The notes beneath the pieces were generated by a model. The model was not told the DNA's origin. It did no database searches and was given only the letters and a program-made list of their open reading frames with translations. Source: Lachnospiraceae bacterium (GTDB taxonomy: Bacteria; Bacillota; Clostridia; Lachnospirales; Lachnospiraceae). From it: a DNA stretch of 9,320 nt. Within the stretch, counting starts at the first letter, position 1, and every line of letters begins with the position of its first letter. The stretch spans positions 1 to 9,320 of the forward strand of contig WQST01000082.1 of NCBI GenBank assembly GCA_009787745.1, read 5' to 3'. The translations under genes were made by a program, and so were the position numbers. Of the stretch, positions 1 through 5,901 are shown piece after piece.

Positions 1-473
1 GGGATGTCCGTATCATCGGCGTTCTGAACATCATGCCCGTAGATACCGAAGGCAGGCAGGCCTTTTTGAGCATGGGTCGCCAGGACGGAAGCCAAATAAA
101 CCGCGCCCGGACGCTCTGTTCCGTTAAAACCCCACACTCCTTTGATGGTCATGGTATCCATGTCCATCGTTTCGGCGCCGTAACACCAGCAAGGAGTAAC
201 TGTCAGCGTGACTGCCACACCCGCTTTCCTAAATTTATCTTCACAGGCGGCGGCTTCCGCCACGCGGCCAATCGTCGTGTCGGCAATTATTACTTTGACG
301 GGATCACCGTTTGAATATTTTATGTTTTTTGTGAGTAATGCCGCCGCTGATTTCGCCATGTTCATGGTCTGTTCTTCAAGTGATTCCCGAACTTTTAACG
401 CACCTCTCCGACCATCAATAGTAGGGCGGATTCCTATTACAGGGTAATCACCGATCAATCTGTTTTTTGCCAT
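1..473 (-). CDS. fucI: L-fucose isomerase, N-terminal 157 codons (gene continues past the left edge)
   Basis: Cytoplasmic aldose-ketose isomerase that converts L-fucose to L-fuculose (the family also accepts D-arabinose) as the first step of fucose breakdown. The reading frame is open from an ATG at 473 to the window edge, so only about a quarter of the usual ~590 residues is present. The translation matches E. coli FucI as I remember it over most of its length: IGIRPTIDGRR near residues 13-23, VRESLEEQTMNMAK near 28-41, VTPCWCYGAETMDMD near 92-106, WGFNGTERPGAVYLA near 113-127 and IYGHDVQNADDT near 143-154. The start is supported by a GGAAGGAG ribosome binding site at about 479-486. It is the last visible gene of the minus-strand sugar ABC operon, 69 bases after the binding-protein stop. 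The metal-binding catalytic residues lie in the missing C-terminal part. The family call is firm; the in vivo substrate is inferred. Confidence 0.95.
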   Translation of the reverse strand, partial: MAKNRLIGDYPVIGIRPTIDGRRGALKVRESLEEQTMNMAKSAAALLTKNIKYSNGDPVKVIIADTTIGRVAEAAACEDKFRKAGVAVTLTVTPCWCYGAETMDMDTMTIKGVWGFNGTERPGAVYLASVLATHAQKGLPAFGIYGHDVQNADDTDI

Positions 474-493
474 TTTCTCTCCTTCCAAAGAAT

Positions 494-518
494 GCGCCCC
501 CGCCTGAGACGGGGACGC
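494..518 (-). promoter_or_regulatory. Intercistronic hairpin between binding-protein gene and fucI
   Basis: A 9-bp stem (arms 494-502 and 510-518) with a 7-base loop. The single imperfect pair (497/515) is a G-U wobble in minus-strand RNA but a C-A mismatch in plus-strand RNA, so the structure belongs to the minus-strand operon mRNA. No T-run follows it, so it does not look like a full intrinsic terminator. By analogy with other ABC operons it probably protects the 3' end of the binding-protein message or partly attenuates fucI; that role is inferred. Confidence 0.55.
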
Positions 519-542
519 TTAAAGTGCTTATATACTATCTAA

Positions 543-1607
543 TTAATCATAAACAAGGATTGCGATATCGGGTTGATCGATATTGGAAGCATCGTACCAT
601 TTCGCCCCTGTATCAACATCAGAAACAGACTCGCCCTTAGCGGCTTTTACAGCTAACTCAACAGCTTTATAGCCGATTTGGAAAGGGTCTTGAGTGATGG
701 AACCCATAAGTATACCTGCTTTGATGGCGGCTTTTTGACCTGAACCGGCATCAAAACCAACAAGTTTAACATCATCGGGAACTTTCGACCCGGCATTGAT
801 GGCGGCCAAAAGCCCGTTTACAGCCCCTTCATTTGAGCAGAAAATACCGATTAAGTTGGGGGTAAGCAATGCACCATTGGCGGCGTTAGTCATATCCGTA
901 ATATCGGGTGTAGCACCAACGATTACTTCAATCCTGACTGCTGCGCCGGCATCGCCTTCATTGATCGCGCTGTATCCGCCGACGATGGCAACACTGCTGT
1001 TCACACCTTTGGCAAGCTTCGCCATTTCAACGGCGAATCCGCGTGTACGGCCTTGAATCGAAGCGCTGGTAACGTCCTGCGAAAGGACGACTATGACCAC
1101 CGGATTGTCGCTTGTTGCGGCGCTGATTTTGTCACTGATTGCGGGGAACATTTTTTCCGCGCCAAGGGCGGCGGCGGCATCGTTATTGGTGGATGCATTG
1201 GCGGCAATTTGACCTGCCGGGGCGTCGGGAACACCTGAGTCAAAACCGATAATAGGGATATTGCGGCTTTTGGCATCTGCCAATTGGGAAAGAACCGCTT
1301 GTGTATCAAGGGCGGCAAGAGCCATGGCGGCAGGATTTTTGGCAAGTTCGGCATTAATCATGTTGACTTGGTCGCCGATAGCGCTTTCGCCTTCAGGCCC
1401 GTCGAAATATACCGTTACACCTAAATCAATAGCGGCTTGGTCTGACCCTGCTTTAACGGCTTGCCAGAACTGATGCTGGAATCCTTTGGAAACAACCGAA
1501 ATGTACATTTCGCCATCGTTCCCGCCTCCGCCGGAATTGTTACCGCATCCGGCAAGTAACGTTGATGTCATCACAAGTACCGATAGAATTGATAGAAATT
1601 TTTTCAT
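543..1607 (-). CDS. Sugar ABC transporter substrate-binding lipoprotein (RbsB-like, Peripla_BP_4)
   Basis: Extracellular lipid-anchored receptor that captures a sugar and delivers it to the permease encoded just upstream. The 354-residue product starts with a lipoprotein signal (MKK, hydrophobic segment at 4-18, lipobox L-A-G-C with the acylated cysteine at residue 21), followed by a Gly/Asn-rich tether at 22-31. The mature part has the two-lobed LacI/RbsB-type fold: first strand and helix at about 34-62, IPIIGFDSG at 117-125, KLVGFDAGS at 281-289 and SITQDPFQIGYKAVELA at 303-319, the hinge and C-lobe signature of this family. Length is normal. The start is fixed by a strong AGGAGGAGA site at 1611-1619. 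It lies 30 bases after the permease stop and before fucI, so L-fucose or a related sugar is the likely ligand. The specificity is inferred from context; the family call is firm. Confidence 0.93.
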   Translation of the reverse strand: MKKFLSILSVLVMTSTLLAGCGNNSGGGGNDGEMYISVVSKGFQHQFWQAVKAGSDQAAIDLGVTVYFDGPEGESAIGDQVNMINAELAKNPAAMALAALDTQAVLSQLADAKSRNIPIIGFDSGVPDAPAGQIAANASTNNDAAAALGAEKMFPAISDKISAATSDNPVVIVVLSQDVTSASIQGRTRGFAVEMAKLAKGVNSSVAIVGGYSAINEGDAGAAVRIEVIVGATPDITDMTNAANGALLTPNLIGIFCSNEGAVNGLLAAINAGSKVPDDVKLVGFDAGSGQKAAIKAGILMGSITQDPFQIGYKAVELAVKAAKGESVSDVDTGAKWYDASNIDQPDIAILVYD

Positions 1608-1637
1608 AAATCTCCTCCTGAATTTGATTGTTAATAG

Positions 1638-2615
1638 TTATACCTTCTTAACTTCATTTGCTTTTTTGGTACGATATATATCAAGCAACACTGCGCCGAT
1701 AACGACGACGCCCGTAAAGAAAGTCTGATATGGTGCGGGAAGTCCCATCGAAATAAGCCCGTTCCTCAGCACACTCATAATGAACACACCGATAATCGTT
1801 CCTGAGATCGAGCCGACACCGCCCGCGAGCGAAGTACCCCCGATAACGACCGCCGCAATGGCTTGCAACTCAATTCCGTTACCTGTATTCGGGATAATTA
1901 CCATGTACATCGCCGAGTAGAAAATACCTGCCAGCCCGGCGCTAAGCCCGGCGATGACATAGGCCGCACATTTCCAATTATGCACTTTGATACCTGAAAG
2001 CCGAACCGCTTCTTCGTTTGAACCGATGGCATATATATAACGGCCGACCTTTGTCTTATTGAGTACCACTGCCATAATTATGAAAAAGCCCAGCAGAAAC
2101 ACGGCGCCTGAGGGGAAATTGCCCTCCGTCCTGACGAAAACGCGGGAGAACCAACCGTCTTCTTCAAGGATACTGGGGTAATACTTGGATGTTGTATTGG
2201 TAATTATTGATCCAAGCCCCATCGAAATCATCATTGTTCCCAAAGTAGCAATGAAAGGCGGAAGCTTTAACTTTGTCACAAGAATACCGTTGAATAAACC
2301 GAATAATGTTCCGACAAGCACGACACAAACCAGACTCAGCCAGAGCGGCAGATTGTAATCTCTATATAGCATACCGCCGACAAGTGCCGAGCACATCATG
2401 ACAGTGCCGATGGAAAGGTCGATTCCGCCTGTTATTATGACAAAAGTTACGCCGATGGCAATGAAGCCGACAAAGTATGAAGCGCCAAGGATATTTAATG
2501 TCGTCGGCCATGATGTAAAGTTCGTTCCCGCAAAGGCAAAGAATATGTACAAAATGATAAGTGCCGCGACCGCAAGCAGTTTTTGGAACTGAATTTTCTT
2601 AATAAACGTAGGCAT
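1638..2615 (-). CDS. Sugar ABC transporter permease (RbsC-like, BPD_transp_2)
   Basis: Integral membrane subunit of a ribose/galactose-class sugar importer; two copies would form the channel. The 325 residues are strongly hydrophobic with about eight to ten membrane segments, starting at about residues 13-30 and 46-64. Family signatures are GGIDLSIG at 63-70, the ATPase-coupling loop GSNEEAVRLSGI at 198-209 and AVVIGGTSLAGGVGS at 255-269. The C-terminus is short and charged (YRTKKANEVKKV), as expected for a cytoplasmic tail. Start supported by a GGGAGGG site at 2624-2630, 8 bases before the ATG. It begins 22 bases after the ATPase stop and ends 30 bases before the binding-protein start, so the three genes are surely co-transcribed. 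The length is typical of the family. The transported sugar is inferred only from fucI. Confidence 0.93.
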   Translation of the reverse strand: MPTFIKKIQFQKLLAVAALIILYIFFAFAGTNFTSWPTTLNILGASYFVGFIAIGVTFVIITGGIDLSIGTVMMCSALVGGMLYRDYNLPLWLSLVCVVLVGTLFGLFNGILVTKLKLPPFIATLGTMMISMGLGSIITNTTSKYYPSILEEDGWFSRVFVRTEGNFPSGAVFLLGFFIIMAVVLNKTKVGRYIYAIGSNEEAVRLSGIKVHNWKCAAYVIAGLSAGLAGIFYSAMYMVIIPNTGNGIELQAIAAVVIGGTSLAGGVGSISGTIIGVFIMSVLRNGLISMGLPAPYQTFFTGVVVIGAVLLDIYRTKKANEVKKV

Positions 2616-2637
2616 TTTTATAACCCTCCCTGTTTTG

Positions 2638-4161
2638 TTAGGATACTTTGGTTACTGTTTCACTGTGCAGGCTTGAATTAAGTGTCGCATATTTCATGAC
2701 GGTATGCTGATCCGCTTCTTCTATACTCATAGTACCTGTGTGGACGCCTTCACACAGAACCAAAATCCTATCGCTCATCCGGAAAAGTTCAGGTAATTCC
2801 GATGAAATCATAATAATTGATTTTCCGCTTTCCACCAGCAAATTCATCAATTTATATATTTCACTTTTGGCGCCGACGTCAATCCCCCGTGTCGGTTCGT
2901 CGAAAATCAGAATATCGCAATTGCGGATAAGCCATTTGGCAATAATTACTTTTTGCTGATTGCCGCCTGAAAGATTCCTTACCAACTGATCGACAGACGG
3001 GGTTTTTACATTGATTTTTTCAACGTATTTCCGGGTATCCTCTTTAATCTTCTTTTCATCCAGGAACGGACCGTTCAAATAATTATTGAGGGTTGGCAGG
3101 ACGGTGTTGTCCGCAACACTCATGCCCAGGGCAAGCCCGTAACGTTTCCTGTCTTCGGAAAGATAACCGATCCCATATTTAACCGCATCACTGGGCGATG
3201 TGATATCGACTTTTTCACCGTTAATATAAATATCACCGCTTGTACGTTTATCCGCGCCGAAGATCACCCGCGCCGTTTCCGTTCTGCCTGCCCCCATCAA
3301 CCCCGCAAAACCAAGAATCTCACCGCGCCTTAGTTCGAATGAGATATCTTTAATATCCCGCGAATTAAGCTTCTCGACTTTAAGAACTACCGGGGCGTCG
3401 GGTTTAACATTACTGCTTTGTTTCGGTGCTTCGTATGTGGTGCGCCCGATCATCATCTGAATGACTTCATCGATTTCGATTTCGGCGGTATTCTTCGTAC
3501 CAACGAACTCGCCGTCACGTAAAACGGTAATTCTGTCGGCGATACGCTTGATTTCGTCCATGCGGTGCGAAATATAAATCATACCGACGCCTTTTTCCCG
3601 TAGTTCATTGATGATATCAAACAAGACATCGATTTCGATATCTGTCAGAGTTGCGGTCGGCTCATCGAAAACAATAACTTTGGAATCGTATGAAATTGCT
3701 TTGGCAATCTCGACGATTTGCTGCTTACCGACGGTCAGGCTCATGACTTTTGTGCGCGGATCAATATCAATCCCAAGCCGTTCAAATAGTTGCTCGGATT
3801 TTTTGTTAATCGAAACTTCGTCAAGGAAAAAACCTTTACTTTCCCTGCCGATAAAAATGTTTTGGGCGACAGTCAGGTGGTTCATCAGGTTTAGTTCCTG
3901 ATGGACGATTGAGATGCCCGCTTCTTGTGCGTCTTTCGGGGTTTTGAAACTTACTTTTTTGCCGAAATATAGGATTTTCCCTCCATCAGCCTGATGAATA
4001 CCCGTCAGTACTTTCATCATTGTGGATTTTCCCGCACCGTTTTCCCCTATCAGCGCGAGTACTTCGCCTGACTTAAGATTAAGCGAGCAATTATTAAGTG
4101 CGTGGACACCTAAAAAGTGCTTATCAATACCCACCATTTCAAGCGCGTATCCATCTTTCAC
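2638..4161 (-). CDS. Sugar ABC transporter ATP-binding protein, two NBDs (RbsA/MglA/XylG-like)
   Basis: Cytoplasmic ATPase with two fused nucleotide-binding domains that powers the sugar importer. Residues are numbered from the GTG start (507 residues). NBD1 has Walker A GENGAGKST at 39-47, a signature-like LTVGKQQ at 142-148, Walker B VIVFDEPT at 162-169 and the switch histidine at 199. NBD2 has the degenerate Walker A GLMGAGRTE at 287-295 (Arg in place of Lys), signature LSGGNQQ at 397-403, Walker B ILIFDEPT at 417-424, and Ser-Ser-Glu in place of the switch histidine. The asymmetry is normal for this family. Start choice: the GTG at 4159-4161 has GGAG 6 bases upstream and gives a family-typical N-terminus. 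An in-frame ATG at 4192-4194 would add 11 residues but has no visible ribosome binding site. First gene of the transporter operon, preceded by the promoter and dyad region. Confidence 0.93.
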   Translation of the reverse strand: MKDGYALEMVGIDKHFLGVHALNNCSLNLKSGEVLALIGENGAGKSTMMKVLTGIHQADGGKILYFGKKVSFKTPKDAQEAGISIVHQELNLMNHLTVAQNIFIGRESKGFFLDEVSINKKSEQLFERLGIDIDPRTKVMSLTVGKQQIVEIAKAISYDSKVIVFDEPTATLTDIEIDVLFDIINELREKGVGMIYISHRMDEIKRIADRITVLRDGEFVGTKNTAEIEIDEVIQMMIGRTTYEAPKQSSNVKPDAPVVLKVEKLNSRDIKDISFELRRGEILGFAGLMGAGRTETARVIFGADKRTSGDIYINGEKVDITSPSDAVKYGIGYLSEDRKRYGLALGMSVADNTVLPTLNNYLNGPFLDEKKIKEDTRKYVEKINVKTPSVDQLVRNLSGGNQQKVIIAKWLIRNCDILIFDEPTRGIDVGAKSEIYKLMNLLVESGKSIIMISSELPELFRMSDRILVLCEGVHTGTMSIEEADQHTVMKYATLNSSLHSETVTKVS

Positions 4162-4235
4162 TTTTTTCTCCAATGTTAATACCTTACCTTTCATAAACCA
4201 TTACAATTACTTGTGTTCAAGGCTTTTTGTCCATA

Positions 4236-4264
4236 TATAAATATTAGCGTAAATTGCATGTAAA
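4236..4264 (-). promoter_or_regulatory. Candidate promoter of the sugar ABC-fucI operon
   Basis: On the minus strand, TTTACA (4259-4264) as -35, a 17-base spacer, and TTTATA (4236-4241) as -10. The -35 matches consensus at 5 of 6 positions; the -10 is weak (3 of 6), as expected of an activator-dependent promoter. It lies 75 bases upstream of the GTG start and overlaps the repeated dyads listed separately. A TATATA at 4233-4238 with a longer spacer is an alternative -10. Confidence 0.5.
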
Positions 4265-4310
4265 TACAATTACCGTAATTGCTTCGTTTTTAAAGGCAAT
4301 TAATGTAATT
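4243..4310. promoter_or_regulatory. Cluster of AATTA-N3-TAATT dyads, candidate operators for the AraC regulator
   Basis: Three related elements upstream of the ATPase gene. On the plus strand they read ATTAGCGTAAATTGC (4243-4257), ATTACCGTAATTGC (4269-4282) and CAATTAATGTAATT (4297-4310). The middle one sits in a perfect 15-bp dyad, CAATTAC-C-GTAATTG (4267-4281). A fourth, weaker copy, TTTACCGTGATTAG, lies at 4372-4385. The first covers the spacer between the proposed -35 and -10, and the other two lie just upstream of the -35, as expected for activator and repressor sites. Assigning them to the adjacent AraC protein is an inference. Confidence 0.5.
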
Positions 4311-4325
4311 AGGGTGGAAATCCGG

Positions 4326-4370
4326 AAGAAAAGCATGAATTTTCAATCTCTGCCGCCCCCAAATCATGCT
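4326..4370 (-). terminator. Possible terminator after the AraC-family gene
   Basis: On the minus strand, AGCATGA (4364-4370) pairs perfectly with TCATGCT (4332-4338) across a 25-base loop region that can add three more A-T pairs, and TTTCTT follows. It begins 31 bases after the regulator's stop codon. The loop is long and the stem modest, so termination may be weak and some readthrough into the ABC operon is possible. Confidence 0.35.
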
Positions 4371-4400
4371 ATTTACCGTGATTAGATGCTTGAGTGTTGA

Positions 4401-5249
4401 TTAATCATGAATGATTATTATAGATTTCGCGTTAGCGCGATATTCGGAGGGGGAAATATTTTCACTGCTTTTGAAAACGCGATTAAAGGCTGTTACGTTG
4501 TCATAGCCAACGCTTTCCCCTATTTTTGCAATTGGCATATCTGTACTGATGAGCAAATCTTTGGCGGCTTCAATGCGGACGAAAAGCAGGTATTTCATCG
4601 GCGAAAGACCTATGTGTTCTTTAAAAATGCGCACGAAATAGTACTTGCTGATATGAAAGGCGCCCGCTAACGAGACAAGGCTGATTTCTTTATGAAAGTT
4701 TTCGTCAAGATATTTTTTTGCTTTATCACAGATATTCATATAGGGGGATTGCTCGGGTTTGACTTCGTATAAACGTAAAATGTAGTAGCAAAAAAGCGTG
4801 GCAATACTCGTTGAAATTGATTTGTAATGAGCTTCTTTTTCGCTTAACTCAGTTACCATCACCGAAAGGAAGGTTTTAAACACATCATCGTAGCTGCCGG
4901 ATTTAAATACGGGGCAGGCATCATCAGGGACGATACAGCCGTCTCTCATACCTGCAATACACAGATTATCAATCGCAAAAAATAAAATCTTAAGTTCATC
5001 CCCCGTACATCTTTCTTCATGGAAAATGCCTGTATTGTAAACGATGATATCGCCTGTACTGACAGGGTATTCCCGATTATCGACCGTTATCGCGCCTTCC
5101 CCTGTAGAGATGTACATAATTTCGCAAAAATTATGCCGATGGACACCATTTGACCAGTTATCTTTCCCATTAAGCAATCCCGAGAAGATAACCCGCGGTT
5201 TCAGGCTTGTGGTTTTTTCGCTTTTGGGATAAAAATGTAAATGCTCCAT
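4401..5249 (-). CDS. AraC-family transcriptional regulator with N-terminal cupin sensor domain
   Basis: DNA-binding regulator, presumably sensing the sugar handled by the operon downstream. The 282-residue protein has an AraC-type cupin ligand-binding half at about 15-95, with HRHNFCEIMYISTGEGAITV at 37-56 (metal- or sugar-pocket-like H37, H39 and E43) and the cupin turn TGDIIVYNTGIFHEE at 65-79. A linker follows, then a C-terminal double helix-turn-helix: LVSLAGAFHISKYYFVRIFK at 191-210 and IAKIGESVGYDNVTAFNRVF at 240-259, ending with the family motif SPSEYR at 266-271. Length is normal. Start: ATG with AAAGGAG at 5261-5267, an 11-base spacing that is slightly long. It points the same way as the ABC-fucI operon and lies about 240 bases upstream of it, the usual arrangement for a local activator. 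A strong promoter of its own lies at 5287-5315. Ligand identity is inferred. Confidence 0.92.
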   Translation of the reverse strand: MEHLHFYPKSEKTTSLKPRVIFSGLLNGKDNWSNGVHRHNFCEIMYISTGEGAITVDNREYPVSTGDIIVYNTGIFHEERCTGDELKILFFAIDNLCIAGMRDGCIVPDDACPVFKSGSYDDVFKTFLSVMVTELSEKEAHYKSISTSIATLFCYYILRLYEVKPEQSPYMNICDKAKKYLDENFHKEISLVSLAGAFHISKYYFVRIFKEHIGLSPMKYLLFVRIEAAKDLLISTDMPIAKIGESVGYDNVTAFNRVFKSSENISPSEYRANAKSIIIIHD

Positions 5250-5276
5250 ACCAACGCAATCTCCTTTGTTGTTAAG

Positions 5277-5303
5277 CCTTAGATAAATTTTAACAATCTA
5301 AGG
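5277..5303. promoter_or_regulatory. Inverted repeat over the AraC-gene -10 region, candidate operator
   Basis: Perfect 8-bp arms CCTTAGAT (5277-5284) and ATCTAAGG (5296-5303), separated by 11 bases that contain most of the -10 hexamer of the regulator's promoter. A bound protein would block the promoter, so autorepression or repression by another factor is plausible. The sequence does not resemble the AATTA-type dyads upstream of the ABC operon, so a different protein may read it. Confidence 0.5.
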
Positions 5304-5315
5304 GTGTATTGTCAA
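5287..5315 (-). promoter_or_regulatory. Promoter of the AraC-family gene
   Basis: Minus-strand TTGACA (5310-5315), exactly 17 bases of spacer, then TAAAAT (5287-5292). The -35 is perfect and the -10 matches 5 of 6 consensus positions. Transcription would start near 5280, leaving a leader of about 30 bases. This is one of the best sigma-A-like promoters in the window, so the regulator is probably expressed constitutively unless its inverted repeat is occupied. Confidence 0.75.
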
Positions 5316-5346
5316 TTGTTCGTCCGGCATTTTCTTAAATTACTGC

Positions 5347-5374
5347 TTGACATTTGTAATTAGTATGGTAATAT
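5347..5374 (+). promoter_or_regulatory. Promoter of the MarR-DegV operon (extended -10)
   Basis: Plus-strand TTGACA (5347-5352), a 16-base spacer, and TAATAT (5369-5374) preceded by TGG, an extended -10 TGn element. Predicted start near 5381, inside the 22-bp palindrome. The -35 is also flanked by the inverted half-sites AATTAC (5338-5343) and GTAATT (5356-5361). Confidence 0.75.
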
Positions 5375-5375
5375 A

Positions 5376-5397
5376 TTAATTAAAATATTTTAATTAA
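5376..5397. promoter_or_regulatory. Perfect 22-bp palindrome, likely MarR operator
   Basis: Two 11-base halves (TTAATTAAAAT and its exact complement) meet between 5386 and 5387. The element starts two bases after the -10 hexamer and covers the predicted transcription start of the MarR-DegV operon. Long AT-rich palindromes overlapping a promoter are the usual target of MarR-family dimers, so autorepression by the gene just downstream is the simplest reading. The region is AT-rich, but a perfect 22-bp match is much longer than chance would normally give. Confidence 0.7.
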
Positions 5398-5422
5398 ATA
5401 ATTTTAACTATTGAGGAGATAC

Positions 5423-5866
5423 ATGTTAGAGGAAGCCTTTGTTGAAGTGTATACGAAATTTAAGCTGAACTTTTATCGCGGCATCTTCGCCCGCCTTAAC
5501 GAACGGGAAAGCAGTTTAAGCGCATCCGAAGCTTTTGCAATCGAAGTAATTTATGCGCTGAACGGTCCGACGATTAGTCAATTTGCCGACTTTTTACAAA
5601 TTTCATTACCTAATGCAACCTATAAAGTCAACATCTTGATTAAAAAGGGATATATTGAAAAATTAAATTCCCTAACCGACCGACGGGAATACCACCTACG
5701 CGTGACCCCGAAATTTCATGATTATTACGCCATCAATCAAAATTACATAACAACCGTTATGAAAAGAATTGAAGAGCGCTTTACCGAAAAGGAAACTAAA
5801 CATCTGGAAATTATGCTAAGTATTATTTCCAGGGAATTAATGCCTGAAAGTGAAGATCATCTATAA
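5423..5866 (+). CDS. MarR-family transcriptional regulator
   Basis: Dimeric winged-helix regulator of 147 residues, the normal MarR length. Helical N-terminal dimerisation segment at about 1-30, helix-turn-helix at about 49-76 (TISQFADFLQISLPNATYKV, then LIKKGYIEK), wing with the family's Asp-x-Arg motif (LTDRREYHLRVTPKF at 84-98), and a C-terminal dimerisation helix at about 105-140. Start: the ATG at 5423 follows a GAGGAG site (5413-5418). A TTG at 5411 is in frame but overlaps that site and is rejected. It precedes the DegV gene by 35 bases with no terminator, so the two are co-transcribed. Its own promoter holds a perfect palindrome, suggesting autorepression. With a FakB-like neighbour it may sense acyl groups, as streptococcal FabT (also MarR) does, but I cannot show it is a FabT orthologue. 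Confidence 0.9.
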   Translation: MLEEAFVEVYTKFKLNFYRGIFARLNERESSLSASEAFAIEVIYALNGPTISQFADFLQISLPNATYKVNILIKKGYIEKLNSLTDRREYHLRVTPKFHDYYAINQNYITTVMKRIEERFTEKETKHLEIMLSIISRELMPESEDHL

Positions 5867-5901
5867 TTAATCAAACTACTTAAAAAGTGAGGACAAAACA
5901 A

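Noticed and set aside
33..447. Plus-strand frames opposite the left-edge gene
   Set aside because: The minus strand carries an unmistakable fucose isomerase N-terminus through the same bases.
1091..1354. Pro-rich minus-strand frame inside the binding-protein gene
   Set aside because: It is a shifted frame of the alanine-rich lipoprotein gene with no ribosome binding site or recognisable domain.
796..1473. Plus-strand frames antisense to the binding-protein gene
   Set aside because: Codons with GC bias from the alanine-rich gene leave the opposite strand open; no start signals or family motifs.
4402..4417. TAATCAT-GA-ATGATTA palindrome at the end of the AraC-family gene as an operator or terminator
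   Set aside because: It overlaps the stop codon, is very AT-rich and short, and lacks a workable loop or T-tract; it may be chance.
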